Shown piece by piece: positions 20,250-30,596 of a DNA stretch of 64,000 nucleotides. Source of the DNA: Lycocorax pyrrhopterus obiensis (lineage: Eukaryota; Chordata; Aves; Passeriformes; Paradisaeidae); the NCBI GenBank assembly GCA_014706295.1, contig JACSVZ010000038.1:62001-126000 (forward strand), given 5' to 3'. The notes beneath the pieces are model-generated. The model saw nothing but the letters and a program-made list of their open reading frames with translations. It searched no databases and was not told where the DNA came from. Made by a program: the position numbers and the translations under genes. How positions within the stretch are numbered: the first letter of the stretch is position 1; the number at the start of each line of letters is the position of its first letter.

Positions 20250-20825
20250 GCCCTTCCCGGCCCCTTCCCGGCCTGGACTTGAAGGATTAAAAACCTTAAA
20301 AAAAAAAAACCAACATAAAACAGCAGGGAAAAAAAAAGAAGGAGAAACAGCGAGTTCCAACCCACATGCCCCAAAACCCACCGATTTTATTTTTCTTTTG
20401 AACCGGAGAGGAGGAAGGGGAAGCGCGGCCGCTGCGGTGGGAATGGAGGGACACTGGCCGGAGCCCGGACGGACACTGGCCGGAGCCGCCGGCCGAGGAG
20501 TCGTGCTGGACCGTGGGCCGGAGCTGGGGAGCCCCGGGCGGGCGCTGCGGAGCGCGGGGGGTGACCCCGGAGCTGGACACTGTCGCGATTTTTGGCAGCT
20601 GGGACCCGATGGAGGCGAGGACTGCAGAGGGCTGGATTTTTACTTTTTATTTTCGTTGCAAAACTGCTTTTTCCAAGGAATTATCGACGTCTGCACGGAT
20701 GGACCTGCACCCCCCGGGTGCTGCTTTTGCACTTGGAGACCCTGAGCTGAATCTTTTCCAGAGTTTATTCTTATACCGAGCGAGGAACTAAATTTATTTG
20801 CAATAAAATGTCGGACGTGACTCGT
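20250..20825 (+). other. GADD45B: GADD45B 3' UTR and polyadenylation signal
   Basis: The 3' UTR runs from the stop codon to a clear AATAAA at 20802-20807, with cleavage expected near 20820-20825. It holds U-rich and AUUUA-containing stretches (around 20788-20796) that could act as instability elements, in keeping with an immediate-early mRNA. An ATTAAA at about 20286 could give a much shorter UTR. Confidence 0.75.
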
Positions 20826-22570
20826 GTTTGCTCTTCCCTCGGCTCCGCTGGAGCCGTTCCCAAGGCAGCGGGCTCGGCTCCTCCTGGGTGGGTTTTGGGG
20901 TGGGCTCCACCTCCCCTGGGGGCTCTGCACGCTGTGGGGGGGGGCTTTTGTAGGGCTGGGGGTTCCCAGCCGGGTGTGTGGCCCCGCTGCTGCCGGAGGA
21001 CGAGAAATTCCCACCCCACCCTTCTCTGAAAAAGGGTCTTTCCAAGAAAAACACCCACGAGGTGCCCCGAGCTCCGTGGGAAACTGAGGCAGGGCCCCTC
21101 CCCCGGGCGGGATGGAGCTTCCCCCACCCCCACAGAACCCGCGGCTTCCGCGGCCGTGGGAACCGGGCCCGCGGGGACCCCGGGAAGTCCCCGCGCCCCC
21201 AAACCCTCCCCCGGCCGCGGGCTGGGAATTCCCTCCCTCCTCCGCAGGGGCCCTGGGGGGGTCCCTCAGCGTCCCCCGGGGGTGGCCCGAGTTGGGGACA
21301 AGGACAGAGGGAACCCCGAGGGCTCCGGGGAAAGTGAGGCGGCGACTGCGGGTGGGGTCGGGAGTGGGGTCCCTCCCTCTGTGGGCAACGGGGCCCGCCG
21401 GGGGTTCCCCAGGACCCGTCCCGGAGGCGGGACCCGCGGGGTGGGCTCGGGGGAGCGTGTCCGGTGCATCCCGGCCCCGAGAGCTCGGCCCCGTCCCGCT
21501 CCGCACGTGCGGGGGCACCGCGGGCCGGCCCCGGGACCCCGGGAGCGCTGCCAGCCCCGGGACGGGGCCAGGACACTCCTGCCCGGCTGGGACACGGTGT
21601 CCGGCTGGGCAGGGACACAGTGACCGCCCAGCCCCGCCTGGGGACACGGTGGCCATCCCAGAGTGTCCCGTGGCTTTGGGGACGTGCCCGGTGCCCTCTC
21701 TTGATGTTTTGATTGGGGGGGGGGGAAACTGAGGCACGGAGGGGCCGCGGCGTGTGACAGCCCCGGCCGAGGCCACCGCGGCCCCCCGCCGTGCCCTGGG
21801 GACAAAGCGGTGACAGCACCTCTGGGTGGCCCAACCGCGACCCCCGCACTGCAAAGGACCCCCGGCCTGGCCCCCCCCACCCCCGGCCACACCTGACACG
21901 AGCTGTGGGGTCTCAGCTCAGGGGGAGGGGGAAGGCGATGGGGTCTCGCTGTTCCCTGCGATCCCCCTGGGAAAATCCCAAGGGAAAAGGCCCGAGGGCG
22001 GCTGAGGCTGCCCAAACTCGTTTCACTGATGAGGCAGCGGGGTCACGAGGCCATTCCTGTCGCCGCTGTCACCGCGGCGGCCGCTCGTGTGACCCGTGTG
22101 TCAGGCCGCGGCTGTGTCACGGGGGCGGCAGGGGTGGCAGCCCCCCCAGACCCCTCCCCAGACCCCCCAACATCGCCCCCTCCCACCCGCAGGAGCGGCC
22201 CCGAGCGCCGCCCACCCCGGAGCTCGTGGGGGTCACGCAAATCCCACCCAGCCCCGGTGTCCCCGTGTCCCCCCCAGGGACCCCCAAAGACCCCCCAAAC
22301 AGCAGCTGGGGCACCCTAAGGGCGCAGGAACCCCCAAAGACCCTCCCCCCATAGATACAGAGACCCCCCTGAGACCCCCAAACAGCAGCTGGGGCACCCC
22401 AGGGGCCCAGGAACCCCCAAAGACCCCCCCAGCAAGAGGGGCGACAATGGGACCCCCACCCCTGGGGCCACCTCTCGCCCCTCCCGGCACCCAGACAGGG
22501 TTTCCCTTCCCCCCCCCCCTCTGTCTGGCCTGACTCAGGCGGCCCCAGCTGGGTGGGGGGGCGGTGGGAC
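20826..22570. other. Intergenic GC-rich sequence
   Basis: No gene seen between GADD45B and the next repeat. The open frames are GC-rich shadows with no recognisable domain. A duplicated ~70-bp segment (ccaaacagcagctggggcac…) occurs at about 22290-22355 and 22377-22440. Confidence 0.5.
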
Positions 22571-22815
22571 CCCGGCCAGACACTGACCCCACTGACCCTC
22601 ACCGACCCCACTGACCCCACTGACCCCCACTGACCCCACCGACCCCACTGACCCCCACGGACCCCCACTGACCCCCATGGACCCCCACCGACCCCACTGA
22701 CCCCCACTGACCCCCACCGACCCCCACTGACCCCCACGGACCACCACTGACCCCCACTGACCCCCACTGACCCCCACCGACCCCCACTGACCACCACTGA
22801 CCCCCACTTTCCACC
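22571..22815. repeat. ACTGACCCCC minisatellite
   Basis: About 20 copies of an 11-12-bp unit 'actgacccccac' with ccgacccc and cggacccc variants. Confidence 0.93.
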
Positions 22816-24340
22816 CCTCCAGAGCCAGCCCAGACCCCGGGGGGGGGGGCAGCTGCGGGGTTTGGGGATTTGGGGAGGGGTCCCTGATTCACCCCCACTC
22901 CCCCCCCGGCACCCTCCCAGCGCCGGGAAAAGGAATCCCAGGGCTGGGAATGGGGGTCCTGGGGAGACCCCCCCCCCAGCACCAACACCGGGGGAGAATT
23001 AAACACAGAGCGATAATTAGGTAACGAATCGATAATTAGGAGGTCGCACCCAGCCCTGGGGTTCCCCCCAAAGCCCGACACGCGGCGGGGGAGGGGTTTC
23101 GGGGGTGGCGGTGACACCGGGGGGTGCAGCTGCCGCCCCGATCGGGCCCGCGGGGGTGACACCGAACCCGCCGTGTCACCGGGGGGGGGGTGGAACCGGG
23201 GGGGTTTCGGTTCGGGAGGGGGGCCCCGAGCCCCTTCCTGGCTGTGGGGCGGCTGCAGCCAGACAGGGCAGGGCCGGATCCCGCTGATTTATGAGTCTGG
23301 CCTGGGTGGCTCCGGTGGCTCCAGCGGCTCCTGGCCCCGGCCCCGCGCTCCGACTCCACCCTGGGAGCGACACCGGCGACAAAAACCGGGGGCGGGGGCA
23401 CCGCCCTCCCCTCTCCCCCCGGGGAAGCTCGGCCCATCCCGACATCCCCAAACTCTGGAAATCGGGGGAAACTGAGGCACGGAGCTGCTCCCCGCCCCCG
23501 CCGGGTGACGCCCGCAGCAGGAAGTCCCTCCGTGATGTCACCGCGGTGGCCCCGTTGCGTCACGGGTGTCCCCGTGTCACCCGCGGGGGGACATCGTGGG
23601 AGGCTCCCCGAGGTCGGGGGGGGGTCCCCGGGAACGCGGGGGTGACCCCGCTGCTGTCGCCGCCCCGGTGGCACCGGGAGGGAGCCGCGACCGTGCCGGG
23701 GCCGGCCGGTGCCACCCCGGCAGCGCCGGTGCCCGCGGTTCCGAGGGGCGAGGAGTTAATTAGGGCGGCAGGGAGTTAATTAGAGCGGAGGGAGTTAATT
23801 AGAGCTGCAGCCGAGCTAAAAATAGGCCGGCGGAGGAGGGAGGGTTATTTTTAGGCGCTCCCAGCCCGGTGCCACCCGGCCGGTGCCGCTCGGCGCTGGC
23901 ACCGCCGCCACCTCCGGCGCTCGGAAGCGAATTCCAGGGGCAGGAGTCGCTCCCGGTGCCGAGGAGTTTTTTAGGGAATTCGGGGCGGTTCGGGATTCGG
24001 GGCCGGTGACGCGGCACCCGCTGCCACCCCGCTGTTCGTGCCCTGCGCCCATCCCGCCCTTCCCAGCGGCGTTTTGGGGCCGACACTGAAAAATCCCGAC
24101 AATTCCCGGCTCCAGCGGGAATTCCTGCAACTCCCGCAGGATTCCGGCCTGGATCCCCACGGCCTTTCCAGGAAAGCGGCTCCGGAGCTGCCGGGAAGCT
24201 GGGGCGGGCCGGGATCCCTTTTTCCCGAACAGGGAAGGGAACGCGGAGCTCGGTTTCGTTTTCCCGGGGTCCCGTGGGATGGGAGGGCTCCGGTGATTCC
24301 CGGGAAAAAGGAGATTCCCGAGGGATCCGGTGGAGGAGCC
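22816..24340. other. Intergenic segment with homeodomain and MEF2 motif clusters
   Basis: Mostly unique sequence. CGATAATTAGG occurs at 23011-23021 and 23030-23040. GGAGTTAATTAG occurs at 23752-23763, 23772-23783 and 23791-23802. MEF2 consensus CTAAAAATAG lies at 23816-23825 and its inverted form TTATTTTTAG at 23845-23854. No coding exon is visible. The AT-rich motifs stand out sharply from the GC-rich surroundings. Confidence 0.6.
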
Positions 24341-24910
24341 AGCAGGGATGGGGAGCACCGGGGATGGAAAAAGGGGATCCCTGAGAGTGGGAGGATTCCC
24401 AAGGGTGGGAAAAGGGGATTTCTGAGGAGCTGGGATCCTTGAGGGGCTGCAATTCCTGAGGGATCTCCATAAGGAATCGGCATTCCCGATCCCACTGGAG
24501 CATCCAGGGATGGGGACAGGAGATCCAGGAGGTTGGGAGTGGCTCCCAAGGGTGGGAAAAGGGGATCCCGGAGAGTGGGAGGATTCCCAAGGGTGGGAAA
24601 AGGGGATTTTGGAGGGACTGGGATCCCTGAGGGGCTGCAAATCCTGGGAATCGGCATTCCCGATCCCACTGGAGCATCCAGGGATGGGAGATGCAGGGGG
24701 GTCAGAGCGGCTCCCAAGGGTGGGAAAAGGGGATCCCTGAGACTGAGAGGATTCCCAAGGGTGGGAAAAGGGGATTTTGGAGGGACTGGGATCCCTGAAG
24801 GGCTGCAATTCCTGGGAATCGGCATTCCCGATCCCACTGGAGCACCCAGGGATGGGGATGGGAGATCCAGGAGATTGGGAGCGGCTCCCAAGGGTGCTCA
24901 GGGGATTCCC
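24340..24910. repeat. ~170-bp tandem repeat
   Basis: Three and a half copies of a ~166-176-bp unit. The segment 'gaatcggcattcccgatccc' recurs at about 24476, 24652 and 24818, and 'gggtgggaaaaggggat' recurs inside each unit. Confidence 0.88.
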
Positions 24911-25734
24911 GAGGGGTTTCGATCCTCGAGGGGCCGCGATCGCAGAGAATCCTCGATCCCAGAGGGATCCCGGAGGATCCGGAATTCCCGAGAGCAGGAG
25001 AGGCAGGCGAGGGGATCTTGGCAAAATGCAAAGTGAGCCTTTTTATTGTGTTTTCCATTCACTGGGGGAACGACAATTCCACGAAATATTCAACACGGCG
25101 CGGGGAGGGAGCGGGGCTATGGCACACGAGAAACGGGGGAAAAAATCAAAAAATCCAAATCCAAACCAAAACCAAACCGAAAAAAACCCGGGAATTCGGG
25201 AATTGCGGACGGATGAGGAGCCTACGGCACAGACAGCGACCACTTCCTAAGGAAAAGTCCGGGAAAAAACCTGGATTGGCGTTCGGCAACGAGCTCGGAG
25301 TTTGGCAAATGAGAAGGACAATCCTAATTAACGCTGATTTAATTGGCAGGCCGGAGAGGAGGAGAAGGAAACGAGGAGCGCCGAGGATCCCGCTCGGAGT
25401 AAACGAACTCTCGGGATTTTGTTCAAGAAATTGGATTTTAAAGTATTTTGGGAAGGGGGAAAAAAAAATAAAAAGAGGGATTTGGGAGGATCCAGAGGCT
25501 CCGTCCCCCGGGATAGGGAGGGGAGGGAAACTGGAACGGGAGCGATGTTTCCCTGGCCCCTTTTCTTTCCCACTTTTCTATTTTTGGCATTGGCTTCACC
25601 GCCCGCCAGAGAGAAAAGCCGGCCGGATCTGGGCATGTGGTTATTCCCAAAAAAAAGGGTTTTTGTGGAGCTGGGCTCCGGCTCCTCCCGGCTCCCCCTT
25701 CCCCCTTCCAGCACTTCAAAAAGTCCTGAAAAGT

Positions 25735-26062
25735 CTTTTTTTTTGTGGATTTTTTTCCTCCTTTTTTCCCTTTTTTTGGTGGATTTTTTCCTCCTTTTCC
25801 CCTTTTTTTGGTGGATTTTCCCCTCCTTTTTCCCCTTTTTTGTGGATTTTTTCCTCCTTTTTCCCTATTTTTTTTGGACTTTTTCCTCCTTTTTCCCTAT
25901 TTTTTTGTGGACTTTTTCCTCCTTTTTCCCTTTTTTTGTGGATTTTTTCCCTCCTTTCCCCTTTTTTTTGGTGTTTTTTTTCCTCCTTTTTCCCTATTTT
26001 TTTGTGGATTTTTTCCCTCTTTTTTCCCTTTTTTTTTTGCGTGTTTTTTTTTTTTTTTTTTT
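25735..26062. repeat. T-rich ~33-bp tandem array
   Basis: About nine copies of 'ttttgtggattttttcctcc' plus a 'tttttccc' tail. On the GNG7 sense strand it is purine-rich (GGGAAAAAGGAGGAAAAAA). Confidence 0.85.
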
Positions 26063-26384
26063 AAATAAATGGATTTGGCGAATGCACTAAACAAAGTACA
26101 AGCAACTACTGGGAATCTGCACTTCTATTTCTGCCATACAAAAACACCTACGGGATGAGCACGGATTTTACTCGGACGAGGATAAAATTCCAGGAAAGAA
26201 AAAAAAAAAAAGGGGAGAAAAAAAGGAAAAAAAAAAAGGGAAAAAAAAAATCAAAATTAAGGATTTTTTGTGGGTTTTTTCCACCAAAAACGAGTCACCC
26301 ATGGAGGCAGCAGCACCCGCCAGCAGCTCCCGGGCCCTCGGCCGCCGGCATTCCGGGATCGCTGGGAGATGCTCCATGGCCTTT

Positions 26385-27452
26385 CTCCCGGCTTCCTGCC
26401 CCTTTTCCCGGCTCCTTTTCCCTTTTCCCAACCCTTTTTCCCGGCTCCTTTTCCCTTCTCCCCGCTCACTTTTCCCCCAGCTCCTCACCCCTTTTCCCAG
26501 CTCTTTTCCCCTTTTCCCAACCCCTTTCCCCTTCTCCCTGCCCCTTTTCCCAACCCCTTCTCCCAACCCATTTTCCCTTTTCCCAACCCCTTCTCCCGGC
26601 TCCTTTTCCCCTTCTCCCTGCCCCTTTTCCCCCAGGTCCTTTTCCCTTTTCCCAACCCTTTTTCCCTTTTCCCAACCCCTTTTCCCAGCCCTTTTCCCTT
26701 TTCCCCAATTGTTTTTCCCAGCTCCTTTTCCCTTCTCCTTGCCCGTTTTTTCCCCCCAGCTCCTCGCCCCTTCTCCCAACCCATTTTCCCTTCTCCCTGC
26801 CCCTTTTCCCAGCTCTTTTCCCTTCTCCCTTCTCCCTTTCCCAGCTCTTTTCCCTTTTCCCGTTCCTTTTCCCTTCTCCCTTTCCCAGCTCCTTTTCCCT
26901 TGTTCCTGCCCCCTTTTCCCCCAGTTCTTTTTCCCTTCTCCCAACCCCTTTTCCTGGCTCCTTTTCCCTTCTCCCAACCCTTTTTCCCTTCTCCCAACCC
27001 CTTTTCCCGGCTCCTTTTCCCTTTTCCCGGCTCCTTTTCCCTTCCCCCAACCCTTTTTCCCTTCTCCCAGCCCCTTTTCCCTTCTCCCAACCCTTTTTCC
27101 TTCTCCCAGCCCCTTTTCCCTTCTCCCAACCCTTTTCCCTTCTCCCAACCCTTTTTCCCTTCTCCCAGCCCCTTTTCCCTTCTCCCAACCCTTTTTCCCT
27201 TCTCCCACCCCCTTTTCCCTTCTCCCAACCCTTTTTCCCTTCTCCCAGCCCCTTTTTCCCTTCTCCCAGCCCCTTTTCCCGGCTTCTTTTCCCTTTTCTC
27301 GGCTCCTTTTCCCTTCTCCCAGCCCCTTTTCCCTTCTCCCAGCCCCTTTTCCTGGCTCCTTTTCCCTTCTCCCAACCCTTTTTCCCTTCTCCCAACCCTT
27401 TTTCCCTTCTCCCAGCCCCTTTTCCCTTCTCCCAGCCCCTTTTCCCGGCTCG
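26385..27452. repeat. CCCTTTTCCC pyrimidine array
   Basis: About 55 copies of an ~18-21-bp unit 'ccttttcccttctcccaacc'. On the GNG7 sense strand it reads GGGAGAAGGGAAAAGGGGTT, with regularly spaced GGG runs. It produces stop-free frames over 350-550 codons on both strands that are not genes. Confidence 0.95.
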
Positions 27453-28789
27453 GGCAGGACCCCGGGATGGGGCGGAAGGACGAGGACGGGGGAGGCAGAG
27501 CGAGCCCAAAACGCTGCACCCCAAAAAGCGTCGGACCGGATTCCCACGGGATTCACATCCCACGGGATTCACATCCCACGGGGCCGGGAAAGGGCGGGAT
27601 CCCTGCCCCGGGATGGGGGAATTTGGAGCCCCTGAGGAGGAAGAGGAGGAGGAAGAGGAAAAAAAATTCCCGGCTCCAGCCCCCGCTCCGGGATAGCACC
27701 AAGCTCTGGTCTCGAACGCAGAGGAAGAATCAGATCTGGAGTAGAAAAATAAGGCTGGAACTGGACGAGAGATTTAAGGACGGAGGGAATTCCCTCCTGG
27801 AGAAGGAATCCCAGGCTGGATTCGGGAATGTCCGCGCGATTCCCGGCGGGCGGGAGCTTGGGGAAGGGTGGGATGAGGGATTTGGGATAAAACTCTCCAG
27901 GAAAGGCTTTGCTGGGCCGGGGTTGAGGGGACAGGGAGGGGAATGATCCCGTTTTCCCTGCTCTGCTCCCTCCCGGCGGGATCGGCTGACATTCCCGAGC
28001 CCTGGAATTCCGGGACACAGCGGGGGAGGTTTCCCAGGGAAAGCCGCACGGCTTTTAGTGTTAAAAACGTGGGATTTTCCCGATTTTGTTGAAAAGGCAA
28101 ATGACGGCGGACTGAAAACAAGGAATAGCGACATTCCTGCAACCGAGGAGGGGACATGGAGCGGCTCCGCCCATCCCCGGGAATTCCATCTCCCGGGAAT
28201 TCCATCCGCGGGAATTCCATCGGCCTCTGGAAAGCGGCCGGAGCAGCTCCCAGTGCCCAGCCCGCACCAGTGACCCCGAGCAGCAGCACCAGTTTGGGCC
28301 GCTGGGATTCTCCCTCCCGCTGGAGCAGGGCGGGATCAGCCGAATCCAGGGAATTCCCATGGGAATTGCTCCCCGTCTCGCGACTGGATCCCTGGCATTC
28401 CAACCCAATTTCCTGGGGAATGGGGGTGAAATCCCAGGATTTCACTTCAGGTGCGGCCGGATTGTTTTTTATCCCTCCTCTTCCCAAAAAACCCTGCGCT
28501 CAGGATAACCGGGAATGGCCTCTCCTTCCGGCGAGCTCGGGAAGGCTTTTCCAACCTCACGGATTCTGGGATTCTGGGAATGTCACCCAGGAGCTGCTGA
28601 GCGCCGGGATGGGCCCTGGGGACACGGATTGGGCCGGGACACCGCACCCAAATCCCGGGATCTGTCCCCTTCCCGACATTCCAGCGGCCGAAGGGTGCCC
28701 GGCACGCCGGGAACGGCCGCTCCATGGGAATTCCCGGAGCTCTCCCGAGCATCCAACCGCCCCCAGCACATTCCAAGGGCTCCATGGGA
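27453..28789. other. Unique sequence within the probable GNG7 3' UTR
   Basis: Non-repetitive sequence between two arrays. I see no coding exon; the frames have low-complexity or random composition. Confidence 0.45.
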
Positions 28790-29535
28790 GTGTCTCCTGG
28801 ATCCCCCTTTTTTCCTGGATCCCCCTTTTCCTGGATCCCCCTTTTTCCTGGATCCCCCTTTTTCCTGGATCCCCCTTTTCCTGGATTCCCCTTTTTCCTG
28901 GATCCCCCTTTCCCTGGATCCCCCTTTTCCTGGATCCCCCTTTTTCCTGGATCCCCCCTTTTCCTGGATCCCCCTTTTCCTGGATCCCCCTTTTTCCTGG
29001 ATCCCCCCTTTTCCTGGATCCCCCTTTTCCTGGATCCCCTTTTTCTGGATCCCCCTTTTTCCTGGATCCCCCTTTTTCCGGGATCCTCCTTTTTCCTGGA
29101 TCCTCCCTTTTCCTGGATCCCCCTTTTCCTGGATCCCCCTTTTTCTGGATCCCCCTTTTTCCTGGATCCTCCCTTTTCCTGGATCCCCCTTTTTCCTGGA
29201 TCCCCCTTTTCCTGGATTCCCCTTTTCCTGGATCCCCGTTTTTCCTGGATCCTCCCTTTTCCTGGATCCCCCTTTTTCCTGGATCCTCCCTTTTCCTGGA
29301 TCCCCTTTTTCCTGGATCCCCTTTTTTCCTGGATCCCCTTTTTTCCTGGATCCTCCCTTTTCCTGGATCCCCCTTTTTCCTGGATCCCCCTTTCCCTGGA
29401 TCCTCCCTTTTTCCTGGATCCCCCTTTTTCCTGGATCCTCCCTTTTCCTGGATCCTCCCTTTTCCTGGATCCCCCTTTTTCCTGGATCCCCCTTTTCCTG
29501 GATCCCCCTTTTTCCTGGATCCTCCCTTTTCCTGC
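28790..29535. repeat. 17-bp CCTGGATCCCCCTTTTT array
   Basis: About 43 near-identical 16-18-bp copies with cctcccttttcctggat variants. Frames on either strand encode Phe/Leu/Asp/Pro or Gly/Ser/Arg/Lys repeats and are rejected as genes. Confidence 0.96.
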
Positions 29536-30596
29536 CCCCCCAGGTTCCTCCCTCCGTGCCGGGTTATCCCGGTGAGATCCAAGCGCTCCCGGTTAAATCC
29601 CAGTCCCGGATTCCCAAGGGATGGGATCGGAGCTGCTCCTTCCGCTCCCCCTCCCCAGCTGCCCTAAAATTCCCGGGAAATCTCCCAGGCCCTGGGATTA
29701 GCGGGAAGAATTCCACCCGCTGCTCCCGGTGTGGAAAAGGGAGAGGGGAAACGCCGGGAATTCGCCGATTCGGGCTGAAGTTCCCGTTTTTCCAAGATTT
29801 TGGATGCACCTGGGAGCTCCTTCCCTTCCCTCCCCAAATTTGGGGACAGCAGAGACCCCCCGGAGTGACCGGGGTGGGGCTGGATCCCGAAAATTCCTCC
29901 TGGGATCTCTCCCGGCTGAGAGTTCCCCCGCAGGGCCATTCCCTGATCCCGTGGGATTCAGGGAAAAGCCCCCCCCAGCCTCCCTTTGGCCATTCCCAAC
30001 AGGGATTTTTCCAGCTTTTTTGTCGGGTTTTTGATTTTTTTGGGGTTTTTTTGGGGTTGGTTTTTTTTTTTTTGGTACTGAATTTCTACAAAATCGCTCC
30101 CACCTCCAGAGGAAAAATCTTCCCTTGTCCAGAGGAAATTCCTGCTGATCGGAGATCGATCGGATCAGAGCACTCGGAGCCGGGTGCAGCTCTCACATCC
30201 CACTGGGAATCCAAATATCCCTACGGAAAATCCCCCCCTCCCCGCTCTCCCCACCCCTTTCCTCCCTCAACCCTGATAACTTTTAAAAATCCCAATTCCA
30301 ATTTTTAACCCTTTTCCCACCTTCCTTCCCGAGGGGAAAAAAATCAACCACCCCTTCTTCCCTAAAAACCCCCACTCCCAATTTTTTTTCTTTTTTTCCT
30401 CTGGATTATTTTCGGGATCGGTTTTTTCGGAGGTTTTTTTTGTTTTGTTTTCCTCGGGAATTTTTTTTTTTTTGGGAAGAGCCAGCGTCGAGTTTGTTTT
30501 GTTTTGTTGTTGTTTTACCCCCTGGGCGCAGGTGGAGGTGTGGAGGAGCCTGGATCCGGAGGCTGGAGAAGGATTCCCTTCCGGAGGGATCCGGAG
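29536..30596. other. Unique sequence next to the GNG7 stop codon
   Basis: Non-repetitive sequence with T-rich runs at about 30020-30075 and 30385-30510. It is the likely proximal 3' UTR of GNG7. Confidence 0.45.

Larger units (their letters stand above)
25020..30596 (-). other. GNG7: Probable long GNG7 3' UTR
   Basis: Minus-strand sequence downstream of the GNG7 stop codon. A good transcript end lies at AATAAA (plus TTTATT 25042-25047), followed on the minus strand by unique sequence. A balanced-composition, 3'-UTR-like island is at about 26065-26165. Mammalian GNG7 also has a multi-kilobase 3' UTR, which supports the extent. The interval includes three pyrimidine-rich arrays. Part of it could instead be intergenic if an earlier signal is used. 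Confidence 0.45.

Noticed and set aside
26155..27946. Frames of up to 558 codons of Phe/Ser/Pro or Glu/Gly/Lys repeats
   Set aside because: The pyrimidine array is stop-free in several frames on both strands; this is not coding evidence.
28156..30308. 503- and 597-codon plus frames of 'WIPLFPGSPF' type
   Set aside because: Translation of the 17-bp CCTGGATCCCCCTTTTT array.
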